NCBI RefSeq assembly: GCF_003369915.1
Contig: NW_022881603.1
Span: forward strand, 10,957,249-11,021,248
DNA length: 64,000 nucleotides
From: Drosophila miranda
Lineage: Eukaryota > Arthropoda > Insecta > Diptera > Drosophilidae
Direction: 5' to 3'
The notes below the pieces were generated by a model. It was not told the DNA's origin, did no database searches, and saw nothing but the letters and a program-made list of their open reading frames with translations. The translations under genes and the position numbers were made by a program. This document shows positions 38,661 to 49,038 of the stretch, piece after piece; positions within the stretch are counted from its first letter, which is position 1, and every line of letters starts with the position of its first letter.

Positions 38661-41456
38661 TTACAGCTCTAATTGCAGGTATATATAAATATTGCTTGGA
38701 TAACACGGAGTTCTAGGTGGTTCTAAAAACAGTAGCACTGCAGATGAAATGCTTGCATGGGTGGGAGCTGTAGGAAGAGTAGCTGAGGCAGATGCGTACT
38801 TCTGGCTGGGCGTGTAGTACATGGAGTGCAGGAAGAGGCGGGTCACCTCGCCAATTACCGAGCGGTCGGGTATGCTCTGGGCCATGCCGTACAGGGCCAT
38901 CTTTCCGACCACGGGCTGGCCAGGATCCTTCATGATCTCCGCCGTGCAGCTGCGAACGTCGGCAATGAATTTGTCTGCCACTCCGGCCTGGGTGTGCATG
39001 TCCGTGACGCAGATGTGGATACTGGTAGACAGAATACCAAATTTTAAGCATGGTTAACTATGGTTTTAATAGATCTATCATACCCAGAGGGGAACTGCAG
39101 GGCATTCAGGTTCCAGCCGAGCTTGCAGAGCGAGTCCGACAGTCGGAAGATATCAAACACATTCGATCCAAAGGCAATGACGGAAGTGGCTGGCTTGCCA
39201 AACACAAACAGGCCATCGATGTCGCGAACACTGTGGAGTTTCGATAAGGTCAGCCGTAGTCCAAGTGCATTCGTACCCAGTCTTACTCCCTCTCAATGTA
39301 GCGAGCCGTGTCCACAATGCGCTTGGTAGCCTCCAAATAGCCATCGTAGCCGAAGGCCCAGCAGGCGGCGATGATGCCTCCGGCACGGGAACCATTTACA
39401 GTGGGTGAGCCGTAGACGCCGCCTGGCCAGTCGGTGGTCACTGTGAACTGGTGATCCTTGAACTTCTTCTCAGAGTACAGGATCACCGACGATCCCTTTG
39501 GAGCAAATCCGTATTTGTGCGTGTCGGCAGAGATGCTGGTTACGCCCTTAACGTCAAAGTCAAAGGGACGCAGCTTGTAGCCGGCATTGCGGACCAGTGC
39601 CACCACAAAGCTCCCCAGGCAGGCGTCTTTACTGTCGTACTTTACGCCCAGAGCGGCGATGGCTTCGATGTCGTCGATAGTGCCGTAGGGGAAATTGGGA
39701 GCAGAGCCAACCAGCTGGAGCGGCATAAGGCTAAAATTAGTGGGGATAAATTGGGGAAACATGGGTCAATCCTCACCAGAATGGTGTTCCTATTGATGGC
39801 ACGCTTGAACTTCTTCATGTCGACCTCGAAGGTCTCCGGATCGACGTCCACAGATCTCACATGGATGTTGAAGTATTGGCCAACCTTGTCGAAGGCCGCA
39901 TGCGCGGTGCGTGGCACGACTATGTTCGGCCTGGTGATTCCCTTGTACTCGCGAGCGTAGTCCCGGTATGCCTTCATGGCCATCACAATGGAATCGGTGC
40001 CGCCGGTTGTCATGGTGCCGCAGCTGTCGTTGCTTCCATGGAACAGATTGCAGGCCATACGCACCACCTCGGCCTCCATTTTGCAGACGCCCGGGAAGAG
40101 GTCCGCATGGAGGGGATTCGTGTACGACGCCTTGCCATACACCTCCGTCACGAGCTGCACCAGCTCCGGGTTGTAGCCGTACACGGCACCGGAGACGCGA
40201 CCGTCGCGCCATTCGTAGTGACCTGTCTTTAGATGGTCGTCCACCAGCTTCAGGATCACCTCCTTGCTCAGACCCTTCTCGGGCAGCGTCACCGTGTATG
40301 TGAGGTGTGCGTTGCTCTCCTTGATCGCCGATTCGAAGTCATTGTTGGCCTTGGTAAGCTCCGCCTGCACCTGTCGCCGAACTGCGGGTATTTTCTTGGC
40401 GATCCTGAAGAACTGCCGCCTGCCACGCGTGTAGAGACCTGCAACAAACAAAGCGATGGAGGAATGATCGCCTGATCAACTAATTTCAATATTCCCCTAT
40501 CGAATAACCTAAGGCATGCTTATCTAAAGGCGTATCGAACCATGAAATAAAATTATGAATCATTTTATAATGAGAATGTGTCGATCGGTAGTCGCTGGAA
40601 CACGATAGCATATCGTGGAAGCCAGGCAGGTCTTGTGCGAAGTTGCCGAACGGAAAGGAACTTTTTCCAAGAATTCGGGTTCCAACTGGTTGCTTTAGAA
40701 AACCGATTGTAATTCCAATTTTGGAATTCGTAGAACGTTTTCCATTTAGGGGATTAGTCATAAGAAATCTCTTGTGCTTCCAAACAGGTACCACCTGACT
40801 GATAAAGGAGCTACAAGGGAGAGCCCATTGAAAACTAAATTCCAACTAGCGGATTAGCGGATATTCTTATCGAAGCCAGAAGCTATGCCGTTTGGCTATA
40901 TATAAATTGTTGTGTATATATAAATTTGGTTTCTAATCTATTGTAATCTGTTCCCAGATTAAACGCAAAAGTTCAGGAAGGGCACACAACGGGTGCATGG
41001 CACTCGAACTCTATTATATAAGGCACAAAGTACATAGTACATGGGTATACATAAGTACCGATTTCGATTTCTTGAGTCAAACTACAAAAATGGGCCGGCT
41101 AGGCTGGGTATTTACTTGGTGGGCTGCGTAGGAAAGTGCAAGCCGTGGCAGATAAGATTGTTTATGACGTTTTATAATTTATGACGCCGCCGACAACGGC
41201 GTGAAAGGAATCGACAGACACTAGGTGGCCTGACTTTTGCCTACGAGTGCCTACTTGTAGATAGTGATGTATTTTGAGTAGACCTCTATCTCAGTGGAAA
41301 CTCACTTTCATTCTGACAGACAAACGTCCAGAGCCAGACACCGCCGAGCACTGTGGTGGCGGTGATGGTGGCCACCTGCCAGGGCTCCCGGGCACCGAAG
41401 GCGCGATTGATGACGGTGACGGGCTTTAAGCAATCGTTGCCGGAAAACGGGCGCAT
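38661..41456 (-). pseudogene. Sply: Sphingosine-1-phosphate lyase, copy B (stop-loss, in-frame deletions)
   Basis: Exons: 41306-41456, 39777-40438, 39287-39714, 39084-39230, 38661-39021. Exon 2 is complete at its 5' end (YTRGRRQFF), and the PLP-lysine motif is standard ([10 protein letters not shown]). All exons stay in frame, but there are four changes. One residue is lost near PVTVINRAF. A 9-nt net loss replaces the IPVHV part of the conserved VHVDAC segment by SK, keeping the DAC. Twelve nt are lost at CWAFGYDG (TMMS missing). The normal stop after YYTPSQK reads TAC, adding 45 residues to a stop at 38661. A 5.5 kb retrotransposon sits in the 5' splice region just upstream of the ATG. The frame is open, but the active-site deletion and the insertion argue for a failing copy; a modified protein remains possible. 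Confidence 0.88.
40439..41305. other. Sply intron 1, copy B
   Basis: Counterpart of the copy A intron. GTGAGT donor at 41300-41305 and acceptor CAG at 40439-40441, minus strand. No insertions. Confidence 0.7.
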
Positions 41457-41736
41457 CTTTCCGCTGCTGAAATGAGAATCGGCAAAAACGTTGTTCAACA
41501 CTGGTATGGCGCGTTTGCGGAAGGAAAAAATTAACATATTTCAAGACGTTCGCTGATAGTTTTAATCAAAAAGACATTTTCCGAAGCTTCTGGGGGTGAC
41601 TCACACGCCTACGAAGACGGCGCGAAGAAATTCCCAAAGCTTCATCAATTAAGTCGAAAAACCTGGAATTTACTGCATGGCGTTCCGGAATAACTCTTAA
41701 AACGGCTCTTGGAACTCCGTCTGGACCCTGAGAAGC

Positions 41737-43128
41737 ATGGCAAGCATAGGAAAGACAAGGATGGCCACGGAGAAGGCGACGGGAGTTAAAATTCGCATGG
41801 AAACGCTGAAAACAAGGGAAGGAGAAGCTAAATCCGCCATGCGGGTAGGAGTAAAGATGGCGGCAAAAACGGCTCCGCAGCTTTTGGCTTCTAAACTGCT
41901 GTGCAAGAAACCAAACTTGTCGACGAACGTGTCGACAAACATGTCCACGAACACGACAACAAGCATGACATCAAACATTTCTACGACGAAAGAGAGAGAG
42001 AAGACTGACGCGGTTTGTGTGGCTTCCGTGAGTACGAAAAACGGAAGTAACCGCAAAATCATCGTTAACAAGTATTATGAGGGGCATAAAGGCCCATACA
42101 TTGTTTGTATCGACAAAATGAGTGCGAATAATGCCAGAATTGCTATAAACCAGTTTGATCTATCCGATCTACTGCTGAAACAGGGCATTAGCGATATCGA
42201 GGAGGTTGCTAGAATGGGCTATGGCAGGTGCAAGATTGTGTGCGGGTCGTCGGAGTGTGCAAACGGGCTAGTGGAAAACAGTGTTTTCGCTGCTCAAGGG
42301 TACTCAACCCGAATCTTTAGGCACTTCGTCCAAAAAGCAGGGTTAATTTTTGGGATCCCCGGGCACTACTCGGAGGAACAGCTAGCGGAGCTTGTAACCT
42401 CGGATATCCCAATTGAGGAGATAGTTCGGATTACGCGAAGGGATAGAGCATCGGGGGAACGTGTACCTACTGGCAGGGTGAAACTCTGGTTCAGAGGAGA
42501 GCAGTTACCAACCAAAATCAATTTTCTATATTCTAAAGTAGAAGTGAAACCTTTTGTTCAGCTTATTCAATGTTTTAGGTGTTTTAGGTTTGGCCATCTG
42601 GCGCAACATTGCAAGAGTGGAGCGAAATGTTTCAAATGCGGACAAGATCACAGCAAAGATATTATCTGCTCAGGGCTGGTCTGTGCTAACTGCAAGGGGG
42701 AACATGCTGCCACCCACCCGCAGTGTGAGGCCAGGAAAAAAGCGTACGCCATTCAAAAGTGCATGACACTGGAAAACCTAACTAGAGCTGAGGTCAAGGC
42801 TAGATATCCGATCCTTTTTGATAGAACTTCCCCCAACCTAAGGGATCAAGGGGAATTTCCTAGACCCAGTTGGCAATCTAACCGCTCCCCTGAATTCTTA
42901 AATAACAGCTTAGAGTCCGCCAGGGAAATTCATTCTGTCACCTCTTTCGCGGAAGTGACCAAATCCAATAGGGTTGCCGCCCGGAACGCAGAGGCGGCCA
43001 AGGCAGCAGCCAACATGGCAGAGTGGAAGAACTCAATAAACTCAGACTACGTCCAAATGAGCGAGAAATTTGTGAGATCTTCATCCGTGGCATCTTCTCT
43101 GGCCCAGGATAAGCTTAACGCACTATGA
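41737..43128 (+). CDS. Non-LTR retrotransposon ORF1 (gag-like)
   Basis: 463 codons, uninterrupted. The first 100 residues are basic and Met/Thr-rich (NVSTNMSTNTTTSMTSNI). An RNA-binding central region follows, and near residues 278-330 three knuckles: CFRCFRFGHLAQHC, CFKCGQDHSKDIIC and CANCKGEHAATHPQC. Family members coat the element RNA as a ribonucleoprotein. The C-terminal third is Ala/Asn-rich and probably coiled (RNAEAAKAAANMAEW). ORF2 starts 168 nt downstream. Confidence 0.85.
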   Translation: MASIGKTRMATEKATGVKIRMETLKTREGEAKSAMRVGVKMAAKTAPQLLASKLLCKKPNLSTNVSTNMSTNTTTSMTSNISTTKEREKTDAVCVASVSTKNGSNRKIIVNKYYEGHKGPYIVCIDKMSANNARIAINQFDLSDLLLKQGISDIEEVARMGYGRCKIVCGSSECANGLVENSVFAAQGYSTRIFRHFVQKAGLIFGIPGHYSEEQLAELVTSDIPIEEIVRITRRDRASGERVPTGRVKLWFRGEQLPTKINFLYSKVEVKPFVQLIQCFRCFRFGHLAQHCKSGAKCFKCGQDHSKDIICSGLVCANCKGEHAATHPQCEARKKAYAIQKCMTLENLTRAEVKARYPILFDRTSPNLRDQGEFPRPSWQSNRSPEFLNNSLESAREIHSVTSFAEVTKSNRVAARNAEAAKAAANMAEWKNSINSDYVQMSEKFVRSSSVASSLAQDKLNAL

Positions 43129-43295
43129 GCCAAACTCACAGCGTTCCTGATTGATCCAAACAACATCATTAAAGGGGATTCTTTAGCGAATAAATTTATT
43201 AAGGAAATTAGAGAATTTGTCAATGCTTCCAACGCAGAACTAGATAGGCGTCAGATTGCCCAAGGGATGGCAGTTGGTTCTCAAAACATCCAACA

Positions 43296-46200
43296 ATGAA
43301 GATTCTTCAGCTAAATATTCAAAGTCTGACACACAACAACAAACAGCTCCTCTCAATGTTCCTAGACAAGAACGCAATAGATATTGCCATCCTCTCAGAG
43401 ATTTGGGTGTTGAACAACGCGGACTGCAGCATTTTAGACTATAACTTTTTCTGCAGGCCCAGAGAGGACGGCTACGGCGGGGTTGGCATCTACGTCAGGA
43501 AAAACATTCAATTCAGCATTTTAAAAATAGAGAACGACTTGGAAATTTTAGGAATAAAAACATTCAACCTCAAGAGCAATTTCAATATTTTTAGCATATA
43601 TGCACCGCCATCAACAACAGTTTCACAATTTAAATCGGGCACAAGAAAGTTTTTCGAATTCGCGGCTTCGCTTGACATACCCTCAATAGTGGGCGGGGAC
43701 TTCAACGCTAGGTCTTCTATCTGGGGAAGTCCGATCTGTGATCGCAAGGGTCGCAGCATTGAGAATTCCACCCGGGAGGCCGGATTTATCTGCCTAAACG
43801 ACGGTTCGCCAACCTTCTCCAGGAGCCCATCTCAATTCTCCGTTCTTGACCTTTCTTTTTCGAACTACAGAAATGGAACTATTAACTGGCAAGTCCTCAA
43901 AACAAAAATTACGAACAGCAACCACTTCCCAATTGTATTATCAGTGCAAGGCCTAAATGCCCCCTCCAAGGCAAGAAGATCCTTCACAACAGAATAGCCC
44001 GGATTCTGGGTGCAAGTGATTTCTCAAATCTGGAGGAGCTCAATGAAAAAGTGAAATCCCTGACCTTAAAAAACACGGTCACATTCCCAAGCAAGAACAA
44101 GTACGTTGCTAAGAAATGGTGGAACGAGGAAACGGAAAAACTTTTTCGCGTGAGAAACGCTTGCAGGCAAAAATTCTACCTCACCAAAAAATTGGCTGAT
44201 GCCAGAGCAACCTTAGAAGCTGACAAAAATCTACAAAATCACGTAAAAAATCTTAGAAAGCGCAACTTTTCCAAGTTTATAGAAGAGGTCTCCTCATCGC
44301 CCTCTATGTGGAGCAGGGTGAAGAACATCAAAAAATACGGTCAAATCAAAAATGTAGGGAACAAATGGACGAACGAAGATGACAAAAACTTTCTCAATAT
44401 GGTTAAAGTAACCCACGTCAAACAGTAGGCCCCCTAAGAAAATTCCTGCCCCTTTATTAGGACCAGACGACCCGGAACCCCTGGAACTGGAAGAATTCCT
44501 GGCCTTCCTAAAAACCAGGAACCCCAATTCGGCTAGAGGCCCTGATGACATCTCGTTCAGGATGCTTCAAAAGCTACCAAGTGGGAAAAAACAAGACATT
44601 TTTGAAATTATAAATAAAGTATGGCTGAGTGGCGTCATCCCTGAAGTCTGGCGCAGGATAAAAGTGGTACCCATCCCCAAGAAGAATGCAGACCCTACTT
44701 CCTTCCAAAACCATAGGCCGATTTGTTTGATTAACACGCTGTTTAAATCCATAGAGGGGTTGATAAAGTTGAAGTTGGACGAGCACATAGCAAACTGTGA
44801 CCTGCTGCCGGTCAGGTCCTATGCCTTCAGGAGAAACAGGTCCACGGCTCTTTGCATCAACGACCCTATCAACAAAGTTCTGGCGCTGAAGGCGAGGGGT
44901 TGTCAGGTTGTCGCAGCTTGCCTATATTTACAAAGAGCGTTCGACTGCGTAAGAGTGGACACACTCGAGCACAGGATGAGGGATATGCGGTTCAATACAA
45001 GCCTCACGGCTTGGATCTCCAGCTTCCTTAACAGACGAATTCTCATAAAGGGCAAAAGCGAGGTAGAGGTGAACAGAGGTGTTAGCCAGGGTAGCTGTCT
45101 CAGCCCAATCCTTTTTAACCTTTACACAGCCGAACTACATGATATTAACAGTCATAACTGCTTACTGTTTCAGTATGCTGATGACTTTTTCATAGTTTGT
45201 TTTCATAAAGACGTTTCCATTGCGAAAGGTGTGCTGGAAGACAGTATAGATAAGTTCGAAGAAAAATGCAATAGGCTAAACCTGTCATTCAATCCGGTGA
45301 AGTCTACAGTGATTTACTTCAACAATCGTAGAGCTGCGCTAAATATCTCGCATCAAGGAGTTGAGATCAGACAAGTAGAGCAGATCAAATACCTAGGCAG
45401 GACTATCTCAGCAAACAACTCAGCCTCTGGTCACATTGATCTGGCCATCTCGGAATCGAACAGAAACTGTGCATTTCTCAGATTACTCAGTGGGTGTCAC
45501 TATGGTATCAGCCCCAAAAGAGGGCTTATATTTAACAAGGCATTTGTCAGAAGTAGGCTAGAGTACGCGTGCTCATCATTCTGCAACCTGTCCAAATCTG
45601 CCTTGGCCAAAATCAAATCCCACTGCAACCATCACCTCAGAAAGTCGCTGGGTCTGATAATCTGCACTCCCGTTCCTATCATATATCACATGGCAGGAGA
45701 ACTTCCCCCGGACTACAGGATGAGATTCCTGGCGGCGAAAGAGTTGGTTAAGGTGTTTGCATTTAATCTCCCAGCAAGTGAAACAGTGTCAGCAAATAGG
45801 GATTTAAACACGGGCTACGCTAAGGCATATCGGGAGTTTGGCAGCATAATAGATAGAGTTGAGGTTTTCGAGAACACAGCTTCATTTTGCACTAAAATTA
45901 GCTCCGACTTAGAATTTTTCAAGGGTTCTGCACCCAACAAGCACGCTATAGACCAGGCAGGTATCATGCTGCTCCACGGGGAAAAGAAGGATCAGCTGAC
46001 AAAGGGTGGTTTTGAAATCTATTACACGGATGGGTCAGTCGCAGATGGGCATTCCAGCGCCGCTTTCCTGCACGATAGGACAGGTTTTTTAGATAGCTAT
46101 TACACGCACAAAACCCTTTCCTCGTTGTCCGCCGAGCTCCTTGCTATCGAGAAGGCATTAGACCATGCTATTTTGTACAATTTTCCTCGTGTCGCGCTCC

Positions 46201-46843
46201 TGACAGACAGCAGAAACGGGGCCCTCATTCTGGCGAAGAACATTCAGGATAACTCTATCGCCTACAAAATCAGAGAAAAGATCCAACAAAATCCACATCT
46301 AAGAACTGTAGAGGTTCACTACATTCCCGGACACGCTAACATCCCTCAGAACACTTCAGTTGACGCAGCAGCCAAAGAAGCCCACAGACGAGGAAAATAC
46401 ACAGTGGTTAAATGGAACCTTAAAGACGCTATGTGCGAAATACACAGAATCTTAAAAGCAGAATGGGAGAGAGAATACGCCGAGTTTGCTAGTATCAAGC
46501 ACCGAGGTTACTGCTCGCTTTTCCCCTCAACATCATCCAAACCGTGGTTCCTAAATAAAACTAAGCTTAAAGCCATTGACGCTAAAAGAATCAACAGACT
46601 GCTTAGTGGTAACGCATTCGATAGGCACACTCTCGCCAAAATGCATGTAACATATGTGATACATGCGATAGTATCGATAACGCCTCGCATTTAATTTTCA
46701 ATTGTACAAAGTACAACACAGCAAGGCAAAACTTCCCATCTCTAAGAAAATATAATGATATTTACAAATTCTTTGAAAGAGAAAACGTAAGCGCGTACCA
46801 AACACTAATTGACTTCATCGACGAAATTGATGTAAAGCTATAA
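43296..46843 (+). pseudogene. Non-LTR retrotransposon ORF2 (EN-RT-RNase H), broken
   Basis: The N-terminal APE-type endonuclease (43296-43997: LQLNIQSL, LSEIW, GGDFNARSS) ends SNHFPIV where family members have SDH, then a TAG. The next open piece is in another frame (44051-44428), and the RT piece returns to the first frame from about 44424. The RT has YADDFF (motif C), but the motif A Asp is replaced by Tyr (ACLYLQRAFDCV). RNase H follows (YYTDGS, SAELLAIEKA, LLTDSRNG, VDAAAKEA). A further shift near 46655 puts the C-terminal Cys/His knuckle out of frame; its frame ends at TAA 46841-46843. There are therefore three frame breaks, one stop and a probably inactive polymerase site. Confidence 0.87.
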
Positions 46844-46978
46844 ACAGTACTCCAACATCTTCTATTCTTTGACTTGGCAATTTCCACCTTCAAAAGGCGG
46901 GCGGCCAAATAATCCCACGCTACTCACGGGGAGCTTGGTAACTTAAATCCTAAAAAAAAAAAAAGAAATGAGAATCGG

Positions 46979-47271
46979 TTATGGATTTTGCGTTCCGGAG
47001 AGTAAGAGCCAAACACTGCCGCACGCGCACGCCTCTGGCAAATAACTGATTCGAAGCGTGAATGTGGGCTACAAAGTGGTCGACTAAACGCTGATAAAGG
47101 TCTGGGCATGTAGTATCTCTCGAATTTAGTTGATACGATACGCCACTATGCTAAGTGGCGAGCCGAGCAAAGGCTCGGCTAAGTGTTTGATGAGGCGGCT
47201 GGTGCGTTGTCGGTTCACCTCTATAATCTGTAATCAGGCTTGTTATAATGCAATTAACTTTATCGTTGTTT
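46979..47271. other. Sply upstream region, copy B, displaced by the insertion
   Basis: Matches 10797-11132 of copy A with small indels. It formerly lay directly upstream of the Sply start codon and is now 5.5 kb away. It probably holds 5' UTR/intron sequence of Sply. Confidence 0.55.
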
Positions 47272-47770
47272 TCGCAACAAATGTTTACAAATGAAAAAAA
47301 AGGAAATCAACTGTGTAAACAAATGGATTTTCCTTTTGCCCGCGCGTTCACCGCTGTTTACCAGAAAAAATCGTTGGAGAGAAAACTTACACGGTTACTA
47401 CACATTTACTACTCACTTTCCACATAATGGAAGAAAAAAGAGGACAACAGCTAGAACGGCCTAGAAAATCCAACGGATTAAGGTAAAATCCACCCCATTG
47501 GCACAATATACCTTGAAGAAACAAAGCCGATTGTCCTCACACGAGAGGTGCATTTCCTACGAACCGTGCAATTTGCATTGGCTGTTTTTGCCTGTTGTCC
47601 ATACCCTTTTTTATAGACCATTCAAAATTACGGCTAATTTTTTCGTTGCAGGAGAGCTGCAGTGTGACCGTCTGACCCACAGAAATACTGCAAACATACC
47701 AATGAAAAAAATGAACATAGCGCCCGTGAGCTTCATTTATTTCAATTGGATAACAATTTGAGTTAAGCCG
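47272..47770. promoter_or_regulatory. Putative Sply promoter segment, present only in copy B
   Basis: About 500 nt between the Sply upstream region and the LTR element, missing from copy A, where homology jumps straight into LTR sequence at 11133. It contains CAGTGTGACCG at 47660-47670, an exact fit to Ohler motif 1 (the M1BP site) of Drosophila housekeeping promoters. Assignment to Sply is from position and orientation options; it could also have served the spondin gene. Confidence 0.5.
47660..47670. promoter_or_regulatory. Ohler motif 1 / M1BP-type element
   Basis: CAGTGTGACCG matches the consensus YAGTGTGACCR at every position. Typical location is within about 50 nt of a transcription start. 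Confidence 0.5.
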
Positions 47771-49038
47771 CTGAAAATATTACCAATAATAGTACAAATA
47801 ATTACTCTTGTGGGTCCACCCCATCCTTAATTTGCTCATAAAAAAATACCACGATATCTTGCTATGATCCGCCTCTTTGCCACCCTGGCCTATCGTTCCC
47901 AGCTAGCTCACGGTGAAGTCAGGGGTGTTTCCGACCCGATAAGCCAGGGGACGGATTGAACAAAACAAAAACAAAAAAAAACATACAAAAAAAAACAAAT
48001 CTAATTTATAGGACAGACTTGTCCTCTTTGGCACTTTCGTCAGCGGGGATAGTTGGTTTCGTTATCCCTAGCAGGGTCCCACCCTTCTATGAGCGCCACC
48101 TTTTGAATTCGCTCCCTTTTCATATTCAGGGTCCCGCTCTTCTTCTCGCTCTCGTCCCACCCAACTACCGTTTTCTATTCACTCATGACTCTTTTCAAAT
48201 TTTCATTTTATATCCATTATATTTTCTTATTTATCTTCTTGAACATTATTAATTAATAATCTAGGTTTATAAAAAGGAAACAAATACTAACAAAAAAATA
48301 AGCCCTATTTCGGCCGAGTTTTGCTTGTTGTTGTTGGTTGAGGTTGTTGCTTCCTGATGCTTGCTGATGTTTACGTTTAATCGTGGTGTTTTTTGTATGA
48401 TCGTGATATTTTGTTTAATTGTGGGTCGGACGGGTGTAGATGTGTGAAATGTGGTGATGTTATGTGATGTGTTATGAATGAGGGTATACATGCGTGGGTT
48501 GTGTGTGATGTGGGTGGCTGAAGGTGTGTGATATTGATTCGTGTGGGTGTATCTCTGCTTTGAAGTCCGGATTCTTTCCCCCTTGGACACAAACGTGTCT
48601 CCAGTCGGTGTTCCGCTGGATTCCTGCTGCTGCCGATGTCCGCCGCTTCCGCTGATGTTGATGCCTGCCGCTGATGTCTTGGTGGGATCGCCGTCTCCAC
48701 GATCACCAATTTTGCGGCCTCCACTATTCTCCACCGGAAAACCTCCCTTTTTTCTTCCTTGCCCCGTTTCCTTTTCTCCCACGCAACTCTGCCACTGCTT
48801 CCCAGGTTCCACTATAGATGCCGCTGTCTCTTTCTTCTCCAGCCCTGATACCTATCGGCTCTCTCCAAAACCGCCCATAACACCACACTACCGTTTCCAG
48901 GATTACTCCACCGAAACGGGAGTGCCGAAACGGGAGTGCCAAGCAGGCGGGCTTTTTCAATTAAGGGACCCCAAACGTAGGCCATCGCCCACACCCTGAG
49001 ATTGAGAGTCTCTGGCTCCATCGACTGAGATGCCTGGG

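Larger units (their letters stand above)
41483..46964 (+). mobile_element. RNase H-bearing non-LTR retrotransposon (I-like), copy B only
   Basis: A 5482-bp insertion absent from copy A, flanked by a 14-bp target duplication GAAATGAGAATCGG (41469-41482 and 46965-46978) and ending in 13 A's. ORF1 encodes a gag-like protein with zinc knuckles; ORF2 encodes endonuclease, reverse transcriptase and RNase H. An RNase H domain excludes the Jockey clade; the RT motif YADDFF resembles the I clade as I recall it. ORF2 is broken in several places, so this copy is not autonomous. It is full length (5' UTR 41483-41736), so it probably retrotransposed using proteins made elsewhere, or decayed after landing. 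Confidence 0.92.

Noticed and set aside
47498..48252. Possible small genes in the B-only stretch before the LTR element
   Set aside because: Frames are short and AT-rich with no shared domain. The region reads better as a promoter segment followed by LTR.
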